Below, in pieces: positions 15,201 to 24,667 of a DNA stretch of 50,036 bases (positions are counted from its first letter, which is position 1; the number at the start of each line of letters is the position of its first letter). The DNA is taken from the NCBI RefSeq assembly GCF_001039355.2, contig NW_019774369.1:142563-192598 (forward strand), read 5' to 3'. The notes beneath the pieces were generated by a model. It was given only the letters and a program-made list of their open reading frames with translations, was not told the DNA's origin and made no database searches. Both the position numbers and the translations under genes were made by a program. The stretch comes from Lingula anatina (lineage: Eukaryota; Brachiopoda; Lingulata; Lingulida; Lingulidae).

Positions 15201-18200
15201 CAAGATGCCATACACGCTAATACTCAGTTGCATTTGCAATTGAATTTCTTCAATTTAACTCCATGTCTAAAGCTTTGAGATTCAACTACATTAGATTTAC
15301 AAAAAACTTAAAAAAAATTTTTTTAAATCATAAATTCAGTTACATTAAAACTTGATCACCAATGAAAGCAAATAACTCTTATCAAGTGATTAATTACTAT
15401 GCTGGTTAGCATTACCAAGCAAACTTAATGACAGCTCTGCCGAGGTATTCCGGTCATCAATAAAGCCACCATACATGTGTACCTCAATCCTGAAATAACC
15501 CCGGTGGTATCAGATTTATCCGAATTCTACACAGAACTATTCTGACATCTTATACATTTATTGCATTCATTATTTGGACAGTTTGCAAACCCAACTCTCA
15601 CCATGTTACAAAATTTTTCTACATTTTAATTTCCATCAAAAGGGACCTTCATGCCTTGGGAAGCACCACTTAATTGGACATAAGAGTCATTGCCTTAATC
15701 TAAGTGAGAATTTGAAAGATGGTACAAATATGGTAAAGACATCATTTGTTTCTCAAACATTTATCACTATTTTACTGTACCTTCCACTCTTCTTTCCTTC
15801 TGAGAGGTTTGTGACCAACTTGACCATGTCTCTGACAGCCCTCTCAGTATCACAGCCATCAAAGTGTCCAAGAGACGTGGCTCCAGAACCTGGAACCATG
15901 GATATTATGCAAAATTATCCATTTCTTATATTATTTCATTTCAATATTATCCATATATTAATTGATATAAGGATCATCACCAATATCTAATCAGTTTCAA
16001 GTTAACCCATTTTCATGCAAATTTTGTCATTATCAGTCCATAACATATGCAGCACAATTCACAAAATTTCCCATTCCTTAATATTTCCTTAATAGAAGTC
16101 CGGCAAAAATATTTATACCATAACAGTCAACTATTCTCAAAATAAAGTACCACTAACATGTATACTCCTGTAGCAATATATCTTTAAATTACAAAAATAT
16201 AATTTACCTTTAAATGGAGAAAATCAAATACAGTTACAATTTATTACTTCACTTTGTCCCAAGGAGTAAAAGTTACAAAATATAAACAAGTGAAAGAAAT
16301 TGTAGTAAGCTTATCAAATGGAAAACAAACCTGTGTGCCTTATAATAACAATGTGGCATGTAGTGGCATCTTCAGAACCCAGGACAGATATCACATCTGA
16401 AACATAATGGAGCATGACATAGAAGTTTGATAGAACATATTCATCTAATTAAATATATTTGTCAGAAGCTGAATTAAAGCCTAGAGTTTTATTAAGGTGA
16501 AAAAATTTCTGATCAAGTGAGATTCACAATAAAATGAAATCTGCATCAACTCAAACATCATCACCATCATCATGTCAATATATCACAAACTGCATACCTC
16601 TGCCAAGATAAATAATTAACTTGCTAGACTATACATATATAATCATTAACTGATTTAAGGATCTCCACCAAAATCTAATCACTTTCAAGTTAACCCATTT
16701 TTGACCTATCATGAAAATTTCTTCACTATCAGTCCATAACATTTTGCATCATGTTGCTAACAGACAGATAAACTAACATCACCATCAAAAACATCCACCC
16801 CTTGAGGTCATCCTGATCCTGTGCACTCACCATCCTCTGGTGCAGTTCCTGCATACTCTCTCTGTAGCACATACAACAAGCCCTGGGCTCCGACCTTGCT
16901 TACTGGTTGACTTCTTTTGGAAACTACCTCATCCTTGAACAATCAAAAACTTCATAATTCTGGCAGAATGAGCAAGATTTCATGGTGGCAAAAGACTTTG
17001 AGAACCCCCCCCCCTCCAAATAAGATAACTTGAAAGAAAAACTACACAGAGAGCTCCTTATAGAAGAAACCATACTCATGACATTGTAACTGTCACAATG
17101 GACTAAAAGCATCAGCTCATTCAATTTGCTGCAATAGCAACAGAGAATAAATATTAATCTCACCCCCAGAATAAAAACCATCACTAATTCATGTTAAATG
17201 GCTATTAGGAGATCCAGCACTAAAAGACGAAAGGGTAAGCGTAGCCACATTTATATTTACTTTGAATGGCAGGTTTTCGAGTCAAAACCAAATTTTATGA
17301 AAGTGTTGAGGGTGGGATTTAACTATAACGCTGTAATGCCCTTACATTGGACTTTTTGTTTATGAAATATTACAAAAGATGCTCATTTACATTGTAAGGA
17401 GAGTCGATAAAATAAGTATGCACTGGTAGAACACAATTATTTACAAATTCAGCCATCCTTTTATTTGAAAAACTCTGCAATGTCAGCTGTAGTCTAGAAA
17501 TAGTAAGAAATGTTTTCCTTTCACAGAACATATTTTTCAGTCAATAATCTATGAATCTTAATACGTCTTATGAAACCAACAGGTTTTTATACATTGATGG
17601 ATCATATTCAATAAAACTGTTACAATTTACAATATCAGGGAAATAAAATATTTAGAAATATCTGAATCTGATCTTTAGAAGATCCTTATAAAATAAAAAA
17701 AAAAAAAACTCGGAAACATTAATGTTTCAAATTTACAAATTCAGGTCCAGAATTCTTTACATTAAAACTTGAACTGGCATGTCATACAAATACAAAATAT
17801 TTTCCAAGTATGTATAATTTTCTTTCTAAGTTCTTATTTAAGCTATACTGAATCTACAGGAATGCCACATTTGGAATGAATAGGATACGCTGCACTGTTT
17901 TCCATTGCTTATATGAGATTCCCAGCACACATATTAGAGTAATCACCATTGTGCTATGATTTCTCTTCTTGGAGAGGATGAATATTAATAGACAGAATGT
18001 CACTGGTCCTCAGCAGTCCATTTGGATGAGTTCCAGTGGGTGTTTCCAGATCTGTCACCTGTAGTAGTAATCCATCCAAATCACTGCTGCCAAAGATAGC
18101 GTTCACAATTGTTTTCTCAAACATAGTCACTGTGATAGGTCGTCTAGCCAGTGCGTTCATGGCTCTTAGGTAACGCTCACGTAGGTACGTTCTTAGTTCT

Positions 18201-19295
18201 TGCACTTTTTCCAGTTCTTCACTCATCTGTTGGAGTCAAAATTGGTTTCATAAATGTAGACATTTGTTTTCAACTCACTGTTCCCAATATTCAATAACAA
18301 TATGTACAATAGTACATAATGAAGGAATGAGTAGCATACAGAATGTATAGCACCAATATCTTTTTCAATTTATATTAATATAAATTAATTAGGAATTCTT
18401 TATTTATCTGCACAGCAATAAAATTATTATTCAAATAAACGAAATGTTCTTTGCTATTTTTATTTAAGTCATAGACTCATAGGAGACCAATTTCACAATA
18501 AAAATAATTTTGACAAAACAATAATTAACATTAAATCGCCTACAGGGATAACAATTCTTCATAACAGATTAAAAATCCACCATAAATACACTGTAAACAA
18601 CTCATAGAAATATAATAAATTCCATTTTAACACCAGCACATGTGACTGCCTTGATGAAAAATTCATTTTATGACACTTTTCCTGCCACAAGGAACAGTTG
18701 TTATCTCTTAAATATTAATTGTTTAAAACTTCATTTGCACTGAAATAAATTCAATGTTCAATGATGAGCAATGAATTTTGATGGGGACCAAAAATAAATC
18801 TATAAATAATATGGAAAACATGCATTAATGCATTGTTTTTAAAAAGATTAGTTCGCATTGAGGGAAAAGTGCCAAAAAAGTGATTCAAATCCCTTTCTAA
18901 GGCACCAACCAGAGTGATTTAAAGATACACAACAGTTGGTTTTTAGAAGTACTGGCATATTCCTTGTAACAACCACTGCTACCTGCCATACTAGGTATCT
19001 CTGTTCTCTCCAGTACTCATGATCTTTTCAATTTAGTTATCAATACTATTGGAAATAATGTGCTTATTCCTGAAATTGAAACCGATTAATTTTTTTCTTT
19101 TTCCGATTGGGAAAAATGCTTTGCACAAAAGATTACGGTGGCTTCCAAAATAACAATAACAAAACATTGTTTCAACTAAAGAACTATACCAACTACAGAA
19201 ACAGTACTCACCTTAAAATGATTGTATTTATTAAAGAAATCTCGTACACAAGATGGAACCCGTTTTAATGCTCCTCCTTTGATTAACAATGGCAT
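12202..19295 (-). CDS. NTAN1: NTAN1 copy 1, protein N-terminal asparagine amidohydrolase
   Basis: Deamidates N-terminal Asn to Asp, feeding proteins into the Arg/N-degron degradation pathway. I assemble ten coding exons, each with GT donor and AG acceptor and continuous phase: 19295-19212, 16933-16831, 16396-16331, 15889-15781, 15489-15416, 15128-15075, 14674-14621, 13353-13253, 12952-12839, 12372-12202. The sum is 930 nt, or 309 aa plus stop, against about 310 aa in human. Landmarks are the N-terminal MPLLIKGG, GAQGLLYVLQRE, and GSEDATTCHIV with the expected catalytic Cys at residue 76. Further landmarks are RHTGSGATSLGHFDG, VHMYGGFIDDR, WPVFYGVAVNVKTGE and IGPFSYGPFPYID. A non-coding first exon ending at 19706 appears to splice to 19335. 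GEMIN7 lies in intron 1 and a foldback transposon lies in the 14620-13354 intron. The head-to-head neighbour is RPSA. Confidence 0.93.
13455..14530. mobile_element. Foldback/MITE-like element in NTAN1 intron, copy 1
   Basis: Both ends carry inverted repeats of roughly 75 bp. The left end reads CCCGTTTCACAAAGAATCTT and continues through TAGTCGACTAGCTCGGGCTG. The right end is its complement, finishing CTTTGTGAAACGGGGGC. Flanking CAG on each side may be a 3-bp target duplication. Inside are further inverted pairs: 13763 onward against about 14284-14313, and 13990-14050 against about 14375-14445. The right terminal unit is present twice. This suggests related elements nested in each other. No transposase is recognised; a 69-aa minus-strand frame at 14099-14308 is unassigned. 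Copy 2 carries the same element, so the insertion predates the split of the copies. Confidence 0.8.
13530..13741. mobile_element. Copy-1-only 212-bp insertion inside the foldback element
   Basis: Copy 2 reads straight through GACTACGTTGCAG, whereas copy 1 is interrupted at TACG. The same TACG reappears after the insert (13526-13529 and 13742-13745), as expected for a 4-bp target duplication. The insert begins GTAAAGTGCC and ends CATTACCG. It repeats GAATTTCG four times and contains one N at 13732. The element family is unknown to me. Confidence 0.65.
17954..18226 (-). CDS. GEMIN7: GEMIN7 copy 1, nested in NTAN1 intron 1
   Basis: Gem-associated protein 7 is an Sm-fold subunit of the SMN complex. 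It pairs with Gemin6 during assembly of Sm cores on spliceosomal snRNAs. This single-exon 90-aa frame matches the Gemin7 Sm-like domain at several points: LRERYLR (15-21), FGSSDLD (45-51), the L-x-TPxG pattern (60-65), and LLRTSDILS (71-79). Human Gemin7 is 131 aa with a longer N-terminus, so this is either a short form or has extra upstream coding sequence. The ATG follows directly after CCAACAG, a good splice acceptor, in phase with the end of NTAN1 coding exon 1. It may be translated from an alternatively spliced transcript of the NTAN1 promoter. Copy 2 differs by one residue (I44V) while nearby intron sequence has diverged, which supports coding function. Confidence 0.85.
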   Translation of the reverse strand: MSEELEKVQELRTYLRERYLRAMNALARRPITVTMFEKTIVNAIFGSSDLDGLLLQVTDLETPTGTHPNGLLRTSDILSINIHPLQEEKS

Positions 19296-19706
19296 GAGAC
19301 CAACACGGCGACTGTTTCTCAAAATGGTTTCCAACCTAAAGTGAAAGTGATAAAAAAAGATTAAGTACGGCCCAATATAATTTAATTGCTATGCACGAAA
19401 TTACCATCACATTGTAGATACTAAGCAATCTTTTTTACAGGCAAGTTAAATGTAGCCTTCAGGAATGAGGAAAACGAAAAAAGGTGTCGCGGTTTCATAT
19501 GTTCAACGCGACAACACTCCCATTTTGTCTTCATGGCTTCGGGATCAAGTAAACAAACGATTTCAGACACTGCTTTTAGATTTACACTTACGTTTAAACT
19601 TGTAGTGTGAAATTTAAATTATAGAGAAACATCGTTACTAAAAAATCAACATACTGCCATAGATATAATAAGTCAAGCTGCAGCGGTAACAGATGTAATT
19701 CTTACC

Positions 19707-19819
19707 ACGAATGCCCGAGTAGCACGAGCCTCCTTACTATTTTCTTTCCCACGCGACTTCCGTTTACGCACTGCGCGTGCGCATTGAGAATGCCCTTGTG
19801 AGAAACCCCGCACTTTTCA
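19707..19819. promoter_or_regulatory. Bidirectional NTAN1/GEMIN7-RPSA promoter, copy 1
   Basis: The probable minus-strand first exon (donor at 19706, reading GTAAGAATT) and the plus-strand RPSA first exon lie head-to-head within about 120 bp. A perfect NRF-1 consensus, TGCGCGTGCGCA, sits at 19772-19783, next to an ETS-like ACTTCCG. No TATA box is evident. The RPSA start is placed at about 19820 from a pyrimidine run CTCTTCCTTTTCC, typical of TOP mRNAs of ribosomal proteins. The short non-coding RPSA exon ends at 19862 with a GTAAGTCC donor. Start sites are inferred, not observed. Confidence 0.7.
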
Positions 19820-20520
19820 CTCTTCCTTTTCCGGTGGACACTCCATTTGGCATTGCCTACTTGTAAGTCCTCTCAGAGTTTACCCAAATAGACGAGTGCT
19901 TTGACTGCTTTGGAAATATCCCATTAAGTGGACAACAAATAAGAAAACTTTGCCCTTCGTGACAGTTTGTTTTAGTTGTAAAATTAACCCTAACTTTTTA
20001 TGATAACCAGTATCTTGACAGCCGAGTTCGGCCACATGTTAGAAAAGCCTTGAAGCTAAGCGGCACACGTGAAAAATGGCAACATTAAAAACACAAGTAT
20101 TGCTAGAGATGTGTCTGTGGCACATTTCAAATTGTAGTCCTCCAGTTCATTTGGTTTTTTATATATTTTTTGGTTAAACTCTACGTGTCAATTATGGCAT
20201 TACAACTGTTTTTATGATGACATTTGTGAATGGGATAATAGCCCTAGCGTTAAGTGATCTAAAGGGAATGGTTTACTAGTTAAAGAGAAAAACTAAATTT
20301 TAGGGCATAGGCGTGGTTAGCCTGGGACATCTCTCATTTGAGAAGTGATCTCCCCCACCACCCATGCCCAGTAATATGTGGATTGTCTTTTTGCTTTTCA
20401 ACACCTGTCCATACAACTACATAAAATATATTAGTAGTTTAACTATATTACTTTAAGGTTTTTTAACATAGGGTGTAATTACTTTCAGGTTGATCACCGT
20501 AACTCACCGATCAACCCACG

Positions 20521-23141
20521 ATGTCTGGAGGTCTAGACGTACTCGCTTTGAAAGAAGACGATGTCACCAAGTTTTTAGCCAGTGGTGCTCATCTTGGCTC
20601 CACCAATGTGGACTTCCAGATGGAGCAGTATGTTTATAAACGCAAACCTGATGGTGAGTGTGTTTGTGTGTGTTGAAGTTCACTCATTATTAGCCAATGA
20701 TTTATAATAATTTTTTTTTTTTTTTTTTTTTTTTGTTGGATTTCAACCTGGTTAGATATGTTGCAGGTTTTAGATATATTTAGGAAAATCTTTTTGCTTT
20801 AGAGCTGCTGTCACATGGACCTTACTGCAAATACAGAATTGTAAATAAATTCCCTTTAAAAATAGAAAAAGCAAGTAATACTTAGCAGAAAGGTTTCTCA
20901 ACAAATTCACATTTGTTATAGTTTTACAAGCACTGGATAATAAGTGAGTGTTTGATCTGTACTTAGAAGGATAGAAAAACAAAATAGGGGTTTAAAAAGT
21001 TTATTTCTGACACTGCTGTCCTTTTGAATCCTGCACATGTACATGAAACTTGTGGATTTCTTAACAATTTTGAATTTTCTCACTTAATTCATTTGTGCTG
21101 ATCTAAATCATTTTGTCAGGCGTTCACATCATCAATATCAAGAAGACCTGGGAGAAGATCCTGCTTGCTGCCCGTGCCATCGCAGCCATTGAGAACCCAG
21201 CAGAAGTCTGCGTCATCTCGGCCAGACCCTACGGCCAGAGAGCAGTGCTCAAGTTTGCCTCGGCCACGGGCTCCACCCCTGTAGCTGGCAGGTTTACCCC
21301 TGGAACATTCACTAACCAAATCCAGGTAATGAAACACAGTTGTGCAATTGGTCTTTTGAGTTATTGCTGTGAAACAGGATGAGGAAACAGTTTTTCTTTA
21401 CTTATAAGGCCAAACAACATGAGTCAAATGCATTGGGGTCTCCATTTGTGGATCAAAGTCTTGTGAATGTACTCAACCTTCATGTTCCACTCTTGTTGTT
21501 TAGTATCTAGATACACAATAACCCTTGATTCAAACAATTTCTGTTAAGTTGACTGCATTTGAAAAAAAAACGTTAAAATTAATCAATTATTTATTTTGAC
21601 ATTTAAAATATCTCATGATGAATGTATTTTTATATTTAAGGCTGCATTCCGTGAGCCGCGTCTCCTTGTTGTGACAGACCCACGTACTGACCATCAGCCA
21701 GTCACTGAGGCCTCCTATGTGAACATCCCTGTCATTGCCTTCTGTAACACTGACTCCCCCTTGAGATATGTGGATATTGCCATCCCATGCAACAACAAGG
21801 TACATCTGAAGTTTGAATGAGTCTACAGAATTTTGGTTTTGTGATGTTTATGATTTAACTGCTTATTACATGAATATTATTTGGGGTCTTTTTTTTTCGA
21901 AACTTGAAATTTCGTTAAATGATTTCATTGCAACTCCTCACATCTGTCATCTAATTGCATTTGTGATAACTGAAAGAAAGTGTAAGAGATGATTTAGAAT
22001 AGTTTAGAATAGTGAAGATAAATATTGTAATTGTGATGTGAAAATCATATTTTAAAGTCAGAAATCTTTCATTTGATGAAAAAAAAAATGTAATATTTCC
22101 AGGGTCCTCACTCTATTGGTCTGATGTGGTGGTTGCTGGCACGTGAAGTCCTGCGTCTGCGTGGCACAATCAGCCGTGATGTCCCCTGGGATGTCATGGT
22201 GGATCTCTACTTCTACAGGGACCCAGAAGAGGTAATGACTCCCAACACTTTGGAAAAGTTTTTTGGTACTTCTCACATATTGTTTGATTTTCGTTTAAAT
22301 CTCTCAGTTTTATTTGTGTTGTTTTAAAAATTACAAATATCTGTTGTATCTGTTCTGATAACAGTTAAACACGAAGAGAGCTGTTGCATTTGTTAATATT
22401 ATGAATTGTGTAACATTATGTAATTGATTGCCTTGATGGAGGAATTAAGCTGAGATAATAGATTAGATTAAACATTGCTGGAGATTTCCCTCCTTTGTGT
22501 GGTAAAGGGTTTAAAAAGTTTTTGGCCTTTATATAGAATTTTAGAAAAGGGCAAAAACAGGAAGAAGGGGGCAGGTCTTAGGTTCTTAGCATCCTCTGGT
22601 CAAACTCCTGTAACATACCATCTTTTTTTCCTCTAGGCTGAGAAAGAAGAGCAGGCTGCCCGTGAAGCTGCCGCCACAGCTGCTGCTGCTGCCCTGCCCT
22701 CTACTGGGCCAGAGTACAGCCAGGAACAGTGGACTGATGCCCCCATCCCTGGGGGAGCCCCCGCTGAGGTGGCTGATGTAAGTCTAACATAACTTAATTG
22801 TATTGTTGGATGGTGCATTTATGATATGATAAGTCATCTGAAGAACGAATTTTGCAGCAACACATTCAATAGAGATTTCCAATATTTATCACATTTTATC
22901 ATTAATTGCTCAATAATAACTATTCTGACATTAATATTCTCCACATTTAATGTTTTCTTAGTGGTCCACTGAAGGTGTTCCTGCAGCCCCAGCAGCCATG
23001 TCAGGTGGTTATGGTGGAACAACAGAGGACTGGTCTGCCACTAATGATGATTGGTCTGCACCCACTCAGTCAGCAGCAGGTACTGCCCCAGCCCCTGATA
23101 ACCAGTGGGGAGGGGCTAACACCACTGAGAACTGGGGTTAA
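20521..23141 (+). CDS. RPSA: RPSA copy 1, 40S ribosomal protein SA (uS2)
   Basis: Small-subunit ribosomal protein uS2, also described as the 37/67-kDa laminin receptor. Six coding exons with GT-AG borders and continuous phase: 20521-20653, 21120-21325, 21641-21799, 22103-22231, 22637-22777, 22962-23141. The sum is 948 nt, 315 aa (human 295). The N-terminal [15 protein letters not shown] and the core [21 protein letters not shown]-like block are clear. IPCNNKG followed by [12 protein letters not shown] occurs at about residues 161-185, the region studied as the laminin-binding peptide in vertebrates. The acidic tail carries repeated (D/E)-W-S motifs. A non-coding first exon (about 19820-19862) with a TOP start splices to 20489. 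The poly(A) signal AATAAA is at 23264-23269. It diverges from NTAN1 across a shared promoter. Confidence 0.97.
20711..20734. repeat. Poly-T tract in RPSA intron 1 (coding)
   Basis: A T-run of about 24 within the intron after the first coding exon. It is absent from copy 2, which has a short AAATT repeat there. Confidence 0.8.
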
Positions 23142-23263
23142 CATGGTCTAGTGGACAGTATGGGGGAACGCTGTGAAGATTATTAACTGTCGAGATTTGG
23201 AAAGACTTTAAAGAAGTTCCTTGTTACTGTAAGGACTATAGAAAAAATTTAAGTGGACAGAGA

Positions 23264-23269
23264 AATAAA
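23264..23269 (+). terminator. RPSA copy 1 poly(A) signal
   Basis: AATAAA lies about 120 nt after the RPSA stop codon, with the same position and context in copy 2. It is a standard eukaryotic cleavage/polyadenylation hexamer. Confidence 0.75.
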
Positions 23270-23549
23270 GAGAACAATGAAATGAGTTGTTTGGTGTTAT
23301 TGATGCTATGCCTGGACTTTATAGTTAAAGGATGGAAAATATTCTTCGGTGCACTACCGTGGAATGGTCCTTATGTGAAGGCAGTGTATAAAAAAAAAAA
23401 AAAAAGCGGCGACTTCAGTCAAATATTTGAACTTTGTGCAACCGACTGGTAGCCGCATTACCTTTTTTTGATAAATTTAAAACTAAACAATAAACATCAA
23501 GTTATGGATTCCCTGTTACTCGTTTGGTCGTTTTAAATTTGAATGTGAG

Positions 23550-24060
23550 AGCGTCTCCCAACATGTTTTGCATGCAGTCCCTCTCCAGTTAATATCTGCA
23601 AGCTTGTATTATCATTTACGTGGCTTGTAATTATTATGTAATTATTTGCATTTTTATAAAGAAGTACTAAATGAAATTTGCTTAAAATCGATTGTGACAG
23701 GTTTTCGAAGAAGCTTCCATGCACAGAAAGTGTCATCAGAAGAAATAACTCAATGTTGTAGTTGGGATTTCTTTCGTCAACTAAAGCTTGTACATTGATA
23801 ACAACAACAAATTTCAGTTTACATGAAACCAGTGATGAGTAGGTAGAAAAAATTGAATGCAACTCCCGTCCACTTAAAAAAAAAAAAAAAAGCGTGGATC
23901 TTGCAGCTTGCGCATTGATAATGGCAGAAGTAATTTCTGTTCACATGAAGGCAGTGATGGGGAGGGGGTATTTAGAAGAAAAAATTGAGTTCGGCTCCCT
24001 TCCCCTTCCAAAAAAACCAACAGGGATCTTGCAGTGTCCAATAAGGCGTATATGAGAGTA
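23550..24060. repeat. Two diverged units of about 120-150 bp downstream of RPSA
   Basis: The segment CTTGTACATTGATAAC...CATGAAACCAGTGATG (about 23787-23870) recurs in changed form as CTTGCGCATTGATAATG...CATGAAGGCAGTGATGG (about 23908-24010). Both are separated by an A-run and followed by similar GAAAAAATTGA sequence. The pair is also present downstream of RPSA copy 2 (about 44490-44720). No coding function is recognised. Confidence 0.6.
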
Positions 24061-24667
24061 ACTCTAAGACGGCTATTTACTGACAATGTTAATTTTATTA
24101 CTAATTCTGTTGTTATTGTTATTATGGAATATTACACAGTATACGTCTCATAGTAATGTTCAATATATGCACTTTCAAATAAAATTGTTTCATATGACGT
24201 TTATGAACTCTTACAATATGAAGATTAAATTATATGTACATAGATATTTACAAAGCATTTTGACATGTATTTGCTAAAATTGCACGTCTTTTTGTCCGAT
24301 ATTGCTTTAGTGAACAGAATTACCTGCAACAGTATATATACATGTGTATATACAATAACATAACATAAAGCCAAATTCTCAAAGAAGTTCTAATAAACCA
24401 GGAAACTTGCCAATACACACCTCTTGTGTGAGATAACCTTGGACTCACACAGAATGGGTCCAAGTTTAAACTAGACATGCAGATTTGTTGATGACTGATT
24501 CATGTACGTCTTTAACAGAGGGGGAAATTCTTCTTTGTAAAACTGATAGGTCCGTAAAGTGGAAGGATTCGCCTGTGGTAGTCGGTAGTTTTCAGGGGAA
24601 CAAGATGGTCAATCAGATCAATATTACGGTCAGTCAGTTAACAGTTAGATCAATATTACGAAACACA

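Larger units (their letters stand above)
11125..24246. repeat. Large duplicated block, copy 1 (NTAN1-GEMIN7-RPSA)
   Basis: From TCTGGCTTAAAAACTGCC at 11125 to TATGTACATAG at 24246 this block is closely similar, in the same order and orientation, to 27627-44992. Exons are nearly identical. Introns differ by scattered substitutions and by discrete insertions present in only one copy. In copy 1 the similarity ends shortly before the NLR gene. In copy 2 it ends at a retroelement. The block carries NTAN1 and GEMIN7 on the minus strand and RPSA on the plus strand. It may be a real tandem duplication or two haplotypes joined by assembly. Confidence 0.9.
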
